The notes under the pieces: generated by a model
What the model was told of the DNA's origin: nothing
Seen by the model: the letters and a program-made list of their open reading frames with translations, nothing else
Databases searched by the model: none
Source of the DNA: an uncultured Chloroflexota bacterium
Lineage (GTDB): Bacteria > Chloroflexota > Anaerolineae > Promineifilales > Promineifilaceae
DNA: 16,376 nt
Reading direction: 5' to 3'
Assembly (NCBI GenBank): GCA_937958365.1
Contig: CALFEW010000469.1
Location: forward strand, 1-16,376
Shown here: positions 6,687-13,508 of the stretch, one piece after another
Position numbering within the stretch: the stretch's first letter is position 1
Layout: every line of letters starts with the position of its first letter
Translations under genes and position numbers: made by a program

Positions 6687-7556
6687 TCATTCTGACTGGC
6701 GCGTGAGGACAAGTAATCCGGCGAAGAGCAGCCCAATCCCCAGCCAGGCTATTGGCGCTAACTGTTCGCCTACGACGAAGATGCCCAACAACCCGGCGGT
6801 GAGCGGCTCGGCCAACGTCAGGCTAACGGCCGTTGCCGCCGATACCTGCCGCAAACCCTGCGTAAAAAGCAGATAAGCCACCGCCATCGTGACGATCCCC
6901 AAATGTAAACCCACCAACAAGCCGCGGGGTTCAGCCAGCCAGCTCATGTCCAGGTACAGCCAAAGCGGCAGCATCAACAGCACGCCTAAGCCAAACACAA
7001 CGGCCGTTACCACATGAACCGGTCGGTCGGCCAGCAATACTTTGCTGGCCATAGTAAAAACCGCGTAAGCCAACCCGGCCCCCATCGCCAGCAACATCCC
7101 CAGAACGTCCACACGGACGCCGCTGCCGCCGGCCAAAATCAGCAACGCACAGCCAAGAATCGCCAATCCGGTGGCCGCCAACCAGCGCCGACCCGGCCAT
7201 TGCCGCCAGATTAGCCAGGTAAGCAGCCCGGCCAGGATGGGTGAACTGCCTATGCCCACAATGGTTCCCACGGCCACGCCGGTGCGCGCCACCCCGGCAA
7301 AAAACAGCAGTTGGTAGCCAGCAACGCCGGCCGTCGCCAACAGCGTGGGCAGCACGGGCCAGCGCGGGCCGCCGCGCCATCCACCTTTCAGCAGCGCCAC
7401 CAAAACCAGCGCAACGCCGCCAAAAACCATGCGGGCAGTCCCCACAGCTATTGGCGATACACCGGGCGGAGCCAACGTCTGTGCCGTGCCGGTTGTGCCC
7501 CACAAAACGGAGGCCGTCAGCACGAGCAGCGCGCCGGTAGAAGGTTTGACCTGCAT
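6687..7556 (-). CDS. DMT-superfamily permease with two EamA domains
   Basis: A 289-residue protein with about ten membrane segments arranged as two EamA halves (roughly 7-140 and 150-287). The first half starts TGALLVLTASVLWGTTGTA and ends with ILGCALLIL. The second begins GMLLAMGAGLAYAVFTMASK and ends with the conserved LAEPLTAGLLGIFVVGEQL and a final hydrophobic helix. Such permeases usually export amino acids, other metabolites or drugs; the sequence does not reveal the substrate. No ribosome site is seen before ATG 7556, where the leader is pyrimidine-rich. The alpha/beta hydrolase gene lies upstream on the same strand with a 58-base gap, so co-transcription is possible. The gene converges on the MFS gene with 50 bases between their stops. 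Confidence 0.9.
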   Translation of the reverse strand: MQVKPSTGALLVLTASVLWGTTGTAQTLAPPGVSPIAVGTARMVFGGVALVLVALLKGGWRGGPRWPVLPTLLATAGVAGYQLLFFAGVARTGVAVGTIVGIGSSPILAGLLTWLIWRQWPGRRWLAATGLAILGCALLILAGGSGVRVDVLGMLLAMGAGLAYAVFTMASKVLLADRPVHVVTAVVFGLGVLLMLPLWLYLDMSWLAEPRGLLVGLHLGIVTMAVAYLLFTQGLRQVSAATAVSLTLAEPLTAGLLGIFVVGEQLAPIAWLGIGLLFAGLLVLTRQSE

Positions 7557-7608
7557 GAGGAGGTTGGGGATGGCTGCTTAAAAACCGAAGAGTGACGATG
7601 CAGCCCAT

Positions 7609-7636
7609 CTTCAATCATCGGCCTTCAATCTTCCGC
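7609..7636 (-). repeat. Degenerate 7-bp repeat (ATTGAAG type) overlapping the hydrolase stop codon
   Basis: On the minus strand the heptads read GCGGAAG, ATTGAAG, GCCGATG, ATTGAAG. Two exact ATTGAAG copies stay in 7-bp register with the others. The hydrolase's last codons and its TGA stop lie inside the array, as at the end of the MFS gene. Confidence 0.55.
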
Positions 7637-8451
7637 AGCCAATCAAGGATGGTTTCGGCGACGAGGAACGGCCGTTCCATCGTCAACATATGGCCCACAC
7701 CCTCAAGTTGGACAAACGTGGCCTGGGGCTGTTTTTGCTGCCATAACTGCCACGCTTCGGGGAAAACAGTGTCGGTTTCAGCAGCGCGGAGGGCCAGAGT
7801 AGGCTGCGTCACCTGGGGCAAGGTGTGCCACACGGCTTGTGGCGGCGTGGCGTAAATGCGCGCTTCCCATTCCGGCGGGAAGGTTAAAGCGACAGTATCG
7901 CCATTTTGGTGCAGGGCATAATTAACATAATCCCACAGCGCCTCATCTGACCAGCGAGCAAAGATGTCTTTGCTGCGAAAACGGTCGAAGGCGTCCTGAC
8001 GATTGGGCCAGCGGCGGCGACGGTACACGGCGCTTTGCACCAGCGGCATCAGAGCGGCCTGCTCCGGGTGGGCGGCGGCCAATTGGAGAATCTGGGGTGG
8101 CAGAAAGACGGGTTCGATAAGGATGAGTGCGCGGAAGAGAGACGGCCGTTTCACGGCCGCATACATCGTCGCCACTGCCCCTAACGAATGCCCCATACCG
8201 ATGACGTTTTCCAATCCTTGCTGGGCCAAAAAATCAATCAAGTCATCGGCGATAAGCTGCCAATCGCCCTGCAAATCGGCCGGATCGCTGCCGGGCCACA
8301 AGGGGCGGTGCAGCATGGCTTGCACGCGGTAATGAGGCAACAATGGGGCGATAAACTGCCGGTAACAAGCTGGTGGATAGGCGTTGGCGTGGGCAAAATG
8401 CAAAATTGGCCCGTCGCCGCCAAAATCGTGAAAAGGGATGGTGTTAGCCAC
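7615..8451 (-). CDS. Alpha/beta hydrolase
   Basis: A protein of about 278 residues with the alpha/beta-hydrolase fold. Counting from GTG 8451, the nucleophile elbow GHSLG places Ser89, the acid is Asp227 (AAETDTVF) and the base is His254 (GVGHMLTMERP). The oxyanion region is HFAHANAYPP (18-27), as in many esterase- and haloalkane dehalogenase-like proteins. A cap rich in Arg and Trp lies between residues 120 and 180. The substrate is unknown. I prefer the GTG at 8451 because GGAG lies 7 bases before it and the conserved domain begins at once (PFHDFGGDGP). An ATG at 8514 would add 21 poorly structured residues and has no good ribosome site. The stop lies in a heptad repeat, and an EamA permease follows. 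Confidence 0.85.
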   Translation of the reverse strand: MANTIPFHDFGGDGPILHFAHANAYPPACYRQFIAPLLPHYRVQAMLHRPLWPGSDPADLQGDWQLIADDLIDFLAQQGLENVIGMGHSLGAVATMYAAVKRPSLFRALILIEPVFLPPQILQLAAAHPEQAALMPLVQSAVYRRRRWPNRQDAFDRFRSKDIFARWSDEALWDYVNYALHQNGDTVALTFPPEWEARIYATPPQAVWHTLPQVTQPTLALRAAETDTVFPEAWQLWQQKQPQATFVQLEGVGHMLTMERPFLVAETILDWLRKIEGR

Positions 8452-8706
8452 AAATGACTCCGATGAAAGTGAATTGCCGCTGGTTTGCTGATTGTGCGCC
8501 AATTTCCTGGACATTGGCAGCAAACCTATCTTGGGGAAGTCTAACGGACAAATAAGCGAATCGCAACTGCCTGATCCTTATCGGAGAATCTTAACATTTC
8601 CTCAACAATATCTTTGTTTTTCCTTTATATGGATGATCTACACTCTTGATCGGGTTATCATTTCGCCTGCTTATAAATCATATCGTTGTGTAGTGAGGAA
8701 AAGTTA

Positions 8707-9393
8707 ATGAAAAAACGTATTTTATTGTTATTCACGCTGCTTATCGTAGGGGTATTGGCTGCGGGCTGTGGTCTGATGCAAGCGCCGGAAGAGGCCAGTG
8801 CGCCGATTGAAGCCATCCCGGTAGCCGATTCGGCTGAAGGTACAGCCGCCGGTGACAGCGCCACCACGTTTACCATTTCACCTGAAGGTTCACAGGTGCG
8901 TTTTGAGCTGGATGAAGATTTGCGCGGCAACCGCATCACGGTGGTAGGCACGACGGATCAGGTAGCCGGCCAAATTGTTGCCGACTTGAGCAACCTGGCC
9001 AGCGCCCAGGCGGGGGTCATCCAGATTAACGCCCGCACGCTGGCGACGGACAATGATTTCCGCAACCGGGCGTTAAGCAATGAAATTCTGGATACCGGCG
9101 ATTATGAGTTTATTACGTTTACGCCAACGGCCGTTAACGGCCTTCCAGCCAGCGTCAGTGCGGGCGACTCCGTAGAATTCACCATTGATGGCGACCTGAC
9201 CATCCGCGATACGACTGCGCCGGTGACGTTTACGGTGGTAGCAACGGCCGTGTCCGACACCCAACTCCAGGGTACAGCCAGCGCCACTATCACCCGCACC
9301 GCTTTCGGCCTCACCATCCCCAGCGTGCCCAGCGTCGCCAACGTTGAAGAAGAAGTTGAACTGTACATTGACTTCACGGCCAACGCTTCCTAA
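8707..9393 (+). CDS. YceI-family lipoprotein
   Basis: A 228-residue secreted lipoprotein. Residues 1-20 form a signal peptide (MKKR, then a hydrophobic core) ending in a lipobox, LAAG, before C21, the predicted lipidated cysteine. An acidic/Ala-rich linker (to about residue 55) is followed by one YceI domain to the C-terminus. Its marks are TTFTISPEGSQVRFELDE, the loop ATDNDFRNRALSNEILD (the family's R..HL..D.FFD region), VTFTVVATA and TRTAFGLTIPS. YceI proteins are lipocalin-like barrels that bind polyisoprenoid or quinone-like lipids; the physiological role here is open. GAGG lies about 8 bases before ATG 8707. The upstream 120 bases are AT-rich and likely hold the promoter, but no well-spaced pair of boxes is convincing. 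A strong terminator follows. Confidence 0.92.
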   Translation: MKKRILLLFTLLIVGVLAAGCGLMQAPEEASAPIEAIPVADSAEGTAAGDSATTFTISPEGSQVRFELDEDLRGNRITVVGTTDQVAGQIVADLSNLASAQAGVIQINARTLATDNDFRNRALSNEILDTGDYEFITFTPTAVNGLPASVSAGDSVEFTIDGDLTIRDTTAPVTFTVVATAVSDTQLQGTASATITRTAFGLTIPSVPSVANVEEEVELYIDFTANAS

Positions 9394-9407
9394 CATCTGG
9401 TAGCCAC

Positions 9408-9451
9408 AAAAAAAGCCGGGCAGCGTCTCATGGATGCTGCCCGGCTTTTTT
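9408..9451. terminator. Bidirectional intrinsic terminator between the YceI and pyrophosphatase genes
   Basis: GCCGGGCAGC (9415-9424) pairs exactly with GCTGCCCGGC (9436-9445). Further pairs at 9425-9427/9433-9435 leave a 5-base loop. Seven A residues precede the stem and seven T follow (with one more beyond), so it works as a terminator on either strand. It ends the YceI transcript from the left and the pyrophosphatase transcript (stop at 9467) from the right. Confidence 0.93.
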
Positions 9452-9466
9452 ATTTACTGGAACTAT

Positions 9467-12115
9467 TTACTTGATCGTTGGGGCTTTGGAAACGGCCGTT
9501 TGCAAACCAGGCTCATCACTGGCCGATTCCTGCCGGTCACTGCGCCGCACCGACCAGACGATCAGCACCACGCAAGTGGCAATGATAATCACAATGGGCA
9601 GCGTCAAACCGGTGTACTGCACCACAATCGGGGCCAGAATCAAGGCCACCAGATTCATCACCTTGATCATCGGGTTCAAAGCGGGACCGGCCGTATCCTT
9701 CAGCGGATCACCCACCGTATCACCCACCACCGACGCCTTGTGGTTTTCGCTTCCCTTGCCGTTATAGTTACCATCTTCCACAAACTTCTTGGCGTTGTCC
9801 CAGGCGCCACCGGCATTGGCCATAAAGACGGCCAACAACTGCCCAGAAACAATGACACCCGCCAGGAAACCGCCCAACGCCTGCTCCTTCAGCAGCAAAC
9901 CCACGGCAATCGGCGAAAGAATGGCAATCAGGCCCAACGGAACCAGTTCAGACTGCGCCGCTTTGGTGGAAATAGTCACCGCGTTGGCATAATCCGGCGT
10001 CCGTTCGCCGCTCATAATTTCGGGGATACGCAACTGCCGCCGTACTTCGGCCATGATGTAGCCGGCCGCCCGATTCACTGCTTTGATCAACAGCCCGCCA
10101 AACAACAACGGCAGCGCGCCGCCCAGCAACAGGCCCACAAACACCGTCGGATCAGCCAGATTGATGACCCGCTCAAACGTTTCCATACGCTCGACCGGAA
10201 TAACCCGCTCAATGTCGGTGAAGAACGCGCCAAACAGAGAAACGGCCGCAATCACCGCCGAGCCAATCGCAATGCCTTTGGTGATCGCTTTGGTCGTGTT
10301 ACCGGCCGCATCCAGGTCGGCCAGGATCTGCCGCGATTCTGGCGTGAAATCTTCATGAGACAACTCAGCGATGCCGTTGGCATTGTCGGAAATGGGGCCA
10401 AACGTATCCATGCTGACGTTATTGCCCGTATGCGAGAGCATCCCCACGCCGATCAGAGAAACACCAAACAAGATATAAATGAAAGGATCGCCGTTGGCTA
10501 CGCCTTCCCCTTGCATACTGATGAGGAATAACGCTGCCACCATCGTCCACATGGCAAAAAACAAGCCGCTGACCGTATCCTTTTTCATGAACCCGCGCAC
10601 AATAAAGCCCACAGCGATGATGGCGCCAATGATTAAAGCGGGTATGTATAATGACGTGGGGAAAACAACCGTATAGACCAGAATCGAAGCGGAAATGCTG
10701 GCCACAATGACCAACACCGACCAGACACTGGACAAGTACCCCAACGAAAGCCCTTCCAAAATGACCAACGCCGGTCCGAAAGCGGTCGCTTTAGCAATGT
10801 TTTGCACACGTGGGCTGTGGGCGCTGGTCGCCAGGGAAGTTAACGGATTAAAGACCACCGCCAGGGCCACGCCAACAGACACCAAAGCGCCTAAAGACAA
10901 ATGAGAAATCATGCTGCCACTGGGGTCTTGGGCGCTGGCATAAAAGACGGAGAGCAGGAAGGTGGCGATGATGGTGATGCCGCTGGAAAGCTCATAGCTT
11001 TTGTACATCGCTTCTTCGGCGTCTTCCACATTCCAAATGGAGACGGCGTACGTGCCCACAATTGAGCTGACGACGCCGATGCCGCGCACCAACAGCGGCA
11101 AAACAATCCAGAACAACTGCCCGGTCAGGGCGGTTAAGGCCAAACCCAGGATAAGACTGGAAACAATGGTAACTTCGTAAGACTCGAAGATGTCGGCGGC
11201 CATACCGGCGCAGTCACCGACGTTGTCGCCTACCAAGTCGGCGATAACGGCCGCATTGCGCGGGTCATCTTCTTCCATGCCGGCTTCGACTTTACCTACC
11301 AGGTCTGCGCCCACGTCGGCCGCTTTGGTGTAGATGCCGCCACCCACGCGCATAAACAGCGCCAGCAGCGTGCCGCCAAAACCAAAGCCCAGCAGTACGT
11401 CCGGCGCAGCCTTGCCAAACATGATAAAAATAAACGTGCCGCCCAACAAACCCAGGCCATCCGTCAGCATCCCGGTGATGGTTCCGGAACGATAGGCGAT
11501 GGTCAGCGCTTTCTTGAAGCTGACTTTTGAAGCAGCCGCCACGCGCACGTTGCCCTGCACGGCCATGTTCATGCCAATAAAACCAACGGCCGCTGAGAAC
11601 GTCGCGCCCATCACAAAAGCGATGGCCCGCCCGCTGGCAATCCACCACGTCGCCGATGAACACGTCACCGTCGCGCTGACCCGTTCTGGGTTAAAAGCGG
11701 CGTAGCCATTGGCGGTGGCGACTTCTTTGGCTGTTTGATTTTCTAATAGGGGTAAAATTTGGGCTTCGGTGAGGCTGGTATTGGCGGCAATGTCTTGGGC
11801 GAAGGCTGCTTCTACGGCGCTGCCACAGAACAGCTCATTGGCTTCTCCAGTGGGCTTCACCAGAGCCACACTCAAGAACATCGCCACAGTTAAAAGGGCT
11901 ATCAGGATGACGATGGTGCGTAGTTGAGTGCGCAAGTACGCATTGGCGCCATCACGGATAAATCCCCAGATACGCTGCATGGCCTCTGTGCCTTTGTCGG
12001 CGGCAAATGTTTGCCGGGCAAGCCAATAGGCGTATCCTAACGCAATAAAGGCCGTTGCCAGAACCACGTAAATCATGGTCTGTTCAAACGGCGAGATCCC
12101 GTGCATCGCAGACAT
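9467..12115 (-). CDS. hppA: Membrane-bound proton-translocating inorganic pyrophosphatase, predicted K+-independent
   Basis: An 882-residue integral membrane pump that couples pyrophosphate hydrolysis to ion export. Catalytic motifs are all present: DVGADLVGKVE (267-277), then the Mg-PPi site EEDDPRNAAVIADLVGDNVGD, the middle segment MDTFGPISDNANGIAE (569-584), and near the C-terminus GKGSENHKASVVGDTVGDPLKD. The subtype signature GNTTKAITKG has K609 and T612 where K+-dependent enzymes have Ala and usually Gly/Ala, so by family rules it is a K+-independent proton pump. It is long for the family (bacterial enzymes are usually 660-800 residues); much of the excess is a roughly 70-residue insert between segments 2 and 3 with C97 and C152. 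ATG 12115 was chosen because AAGGAGGT lies 7 bases upstream; the frame extends 32 codons further but lacks homology there. Confidence 0.96.
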   Translation of the reverse strand: MSAMHGISPFEQTMIYVVLATAFIALGYAYWLARQTFAADKGTEAMQRIWGFIRDGANAYLRTQLRTIVILIALLTVAMFLSVALVKPTGEANELFCGSAVEAAFAQDIAANTSLTEAQILPLLENQTAKEVATANGYAAFNPERVSATVTCSSATWWIASGRAIAFVMGATFSAAVGFIGMNMAVQGNVRVAAASKVSFKKALTIAYRSGTITGMLTDGLGLLGGTFIFIMFGKAAPDVLLGFGFGGTLLALFMRVGGGIYTKAADVGADLVGKVEAGMEEDDPRNAAVIADLVGDNVGDCAGMAADIFESYEVTIVSSLILGLALTALTGQLFWIVLPLLVRGIGVVSSIVGTYAVSIWNVEDAEEAMYKSYELSSGITIIATFLLSVFYASAQDPSGSMISHLSLGALVSVGVALAVVFNPLTSLATSAHSPRVQNIAKATAFGPALVILEGLSLGYLSSVWSVLVIVASISASILVYTVVFPTSLYIPALIIGAIIAVGFIVRGFMKKDTVSGLFFAMWTMVAALFLISMQGEGVANGDPFIYILFGVSLIGVGMLSHTGNNVSMDTFGPISDNANGIAELSHEDFTPESRQILADLDAAGNTTKAITKGIAIGSAVIAAVSLFGAFFTDIERVIPVERMETFERVINLADPTVFVGLLLGGALPLLFGGLLIKAVNRAAGYIMAEVRRQLRIPEIMSGERTPDYANAVTISTKAAQSELVPLGLIAILSPIAVGLLLKEQALGGFLAGVIVSGQLLAVFMANAGGAWDNAKKFVEDGNYNGKGSENHKASVVGDTVGDPLKDTAGPALNPMIKVMNLVALILAPIVVQYTGLTLPIVIIIATCVVLIVWSVRRSDRQESASDEPGLQTAVSKAPTIK

Positions 12116-12136
12116 ATATAACCTCCTTGGGAAGAG

Positions 12137-12154
12137 CTGCGACAATTGTCGCAG
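12137..12154. promoter_or_regulatory. Perfect 18-bp palindrome in the pyrophosphatase leader
   Basis: CTGCGACAATTGTCGCAG is its own reverse complement without a mismatch. It lies 21 bases upstream of ATG 12115, just before the Shine-Dalgarno sequence (12121-12128) and about 17 bases after the predicted transcript start. It could be an operator for a dimeric repressor or a small hairpin in the mRNA leader. I do not recognise it as the site of a known regulator. Confidence 0.6.
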
Positions 12155-12176
12155 TCTCACTTGCCCCCACATATAT

Positions 12177-12204
12177 GTTTTAGCATGAGTGGAGGTATTG
12201 TAAA
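12177..12204 (-). promoter_or_regulatory. Candidate promoter of the pyrophosphatase gene
   Basis: On the minus strand TTTACA (12204-12199) and TAAAAC (12182-12177) are 16 bases apart, matching five and four of six consensus positions. A 10-bp palindrome ACATATATGT (12169-12178) overlaps the end of the -10. The predicted leader is about 55 bases and contains the 18-bp palindrome. Confidence 0.4.
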
Positions 12205-12469
12205 TCGCCAAATCGCGGGCATTGTCTCATATTCGTGGATGATTGGGAAGGATAAATGTCATATGTATAGTTGCAGTCTGTCACCAATCTACCAGGTCTA
12301 TTTTGACCGTATTTTTTGCCGTTAAATCAGGATAGTTTCCACTAAAAACCGGGCGAATGGCTCTTGGCGGCCGGATTTTGCCAGGGTTGCGACTTTGGCA
12401 TGGATACAGGACAATGGGTCAGAAGTGAGGAGATGGGCCATGGGGTGGCAACGGCCGTTTCCGCCTCGT
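12205..12469. other. Non-coding region between the divergent pyrophosphatase and rsgA genes
   Basis: No gene is supported here. A frame continuous with rsgA is open from 12364, but its translation has no resemblance to RsgA N-termini and it lies upstream of the rsgA promoter. Two weak -35-like sequences occur (for example TTGACC near 12303) without a convincing partner. One ACGGCCGT palindrome is at 12451. I see no tRNA, terminator or riboswitch fold. Confidence 0.5.
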
Positions 12470-12498
12470 TTCGCACCCTCATTCCTTTTGGCTATAAT
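12470..12498 (+). promoter_or_regulatory. Promoter of rsgA with consensus -10 box
   Basis: TATAAT (12493-12498) is a perfect -10 hexamer. TTCGCA (12470-12475) lies 17 bases upstream and matches four of six -35 positions. Transcription would begin near 12505, leaving about 27 bases before the CTG start of rsgA, with GGGAGG (12518-12523) between. This excludes the in-frame ATG codons upstream as starts. Confidence 0.65.
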
Positions 12499-12531
12499 TC
12501 ACATGAATCATCATATTGGGAGGATTCGCAT

Positions 12532-13482
12532 CTGAATCAACAATACTTGTCCGGCCTGGTCACCAAAGCGATCAGCGGTTTCTTTACAGTACAGACGGAA
12601 CGTGGACCCATTGTGGCCCAACTGCCGGGCCGCCTCAAGCAAGAATGGCAAAATACGTCTATTGTTGCCGTTGGCGACCACGTCACAATCACTTTGAACA
12701 AAGACGGAACCGGCACGATTGATTCGGTGGCCGAACGACATTCGGTCCTTTCGCGCACCCGGCCTTCGGCGGAAGCGCGCCGCTTGGTTGCCGACCAGGA
12801 GCAAGTGCTGGTAGCCAATCCAGACCAACTGGTGTTGGTGTTTGCCACGCAGAATCCGGTTACAAATTTGCGTAAGCTGGATCGTTTTTTGGTGGTGGCG
12901 GAGGTGAATGAATTAACGGCCGTCATCTGCGTCAACAAAATAGACCTGGTTGGGTTGGCAGAAGCGCGCCGTCAGTTCCACATTTACAGCGACATCGGCT
13001 ATCAGGTCATTTACACCAGCGCCGTGACCGGCGAAGGCATCGAGGAATTACGCGCCTGTCTGCACGACAAAATTTCCGTGCTGACCGGCTCTTCCGGCGT
13101 AGGCAAATCGAGCCTGCTCAACACTGTCGAGCCAGGGCTGGGGCTGAAAGTCCGCGAAGTGAGCCAGACAACCGGCAAAGGGATGCACACCACCCGTTAT
13201 GCGGAATTGTTCCCGCTGGTGGCGGGCGGCTATGTGGCCGACACGCCCGGCATTCGCGGCCTGGCCTTGTTTGATCTGGAACCGTGGGAGATAGACGCCT
13301 ATTTTCGGGAGATGGCCCCACTGGTGGAAACCTGCCAGTTCAGCGATTGCAGCCATCGCCACGAGCCAAACTGCGCGGTGCGGGCGGCAGTAGAAGACGG
13401 CCGTATCGCCCCTGAACGGTACGAAAGTTACTTGCGCCTGCGCGAAGAACATGAGATGCTAGACAGGTCGGCATATGAATAA
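12532..13482 (+). CDS. rsgA: Ribosome small subunit-dependent GTPase A (circularly permuted GTPase)
   Basis: A 316-residue assembly factor that binds the 30S subunit late in its maturation and hydrolyses GTP. Domains in order: an N-terminal OB fold (GLVTKAISGFFTVQTERG to about residue 75), then a circularly permuted GTPase in the order G4 NKID (135-138), G5-like TSA (162-164), G1 GSSGVGKS (186-193), G3 DTPG (237-240), then a zinc knuckle with C268, C273, H275 and C281. The start is odd: no ATG lies close to the OB fold. CTG 12532 has GGGAGG 8 bases upstream and a consensus -10 box just beyond, so I choose it. TTG 12547 is a possible alternative, and upstream ATG codons fall outside the predicted transcript. 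A lipoprotein gene follows after 26 bases. Confidence 0.93.
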   Translation: MNQQYLSGLVTKAISGFFTVQTERGPIVAQLPGRLKQEWQNTSIVAVGDHVTITLNKDGTGTIDSVAERHSVLSRTRPSAEARRLVADQEQVLVANPDQLVLVFATQNPVTNLRKLDRFLVVAEVNELTAVICVNKIDLVGLAEARRQFHIYSDIGYQVIYTSAVTGEGIEELRACLHDKISVLTGSSGVGKSSLLNTVEPGLGLKVREVSQTTGKGMHTTRYAELFPLVAGGYVADTPGIRGLALFDLEPWEIDAYFREMAPLVETCQFSDCSHRHEPNCAVRAAVEDGRIAPERYESYLRLREEHEMLDRSAYE

Positions 13483-13508
13483 CGACTTGTGGGCGAGTTA
13501 GTTTGAGC

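Noticed and set aside
9434..10531. Plus-strand open frame of 365 codons antisense to the pyrophosphatase
   Set aside because: Same mirror-frame composition; it starts inside the shared terminator and ends within the catalytic part of hppA.
12116..12211. 32-codon N-terminal extension of the pyrophosphatase frame
   Set aside because: The extension crosses the perfect Shine-Dalgarno sequence for ATG 12115 and its sequence does not resemble a pump N-terminus.
12364..12531. Possible 56-residue N-terminal extension of RsgA from upstream ATG or other start codons
   Set aside because: It shows no similarity to RsgA N-termini, and a consensus promoter and ribosome site lie inside it, so it is very likely untranscribed leader.
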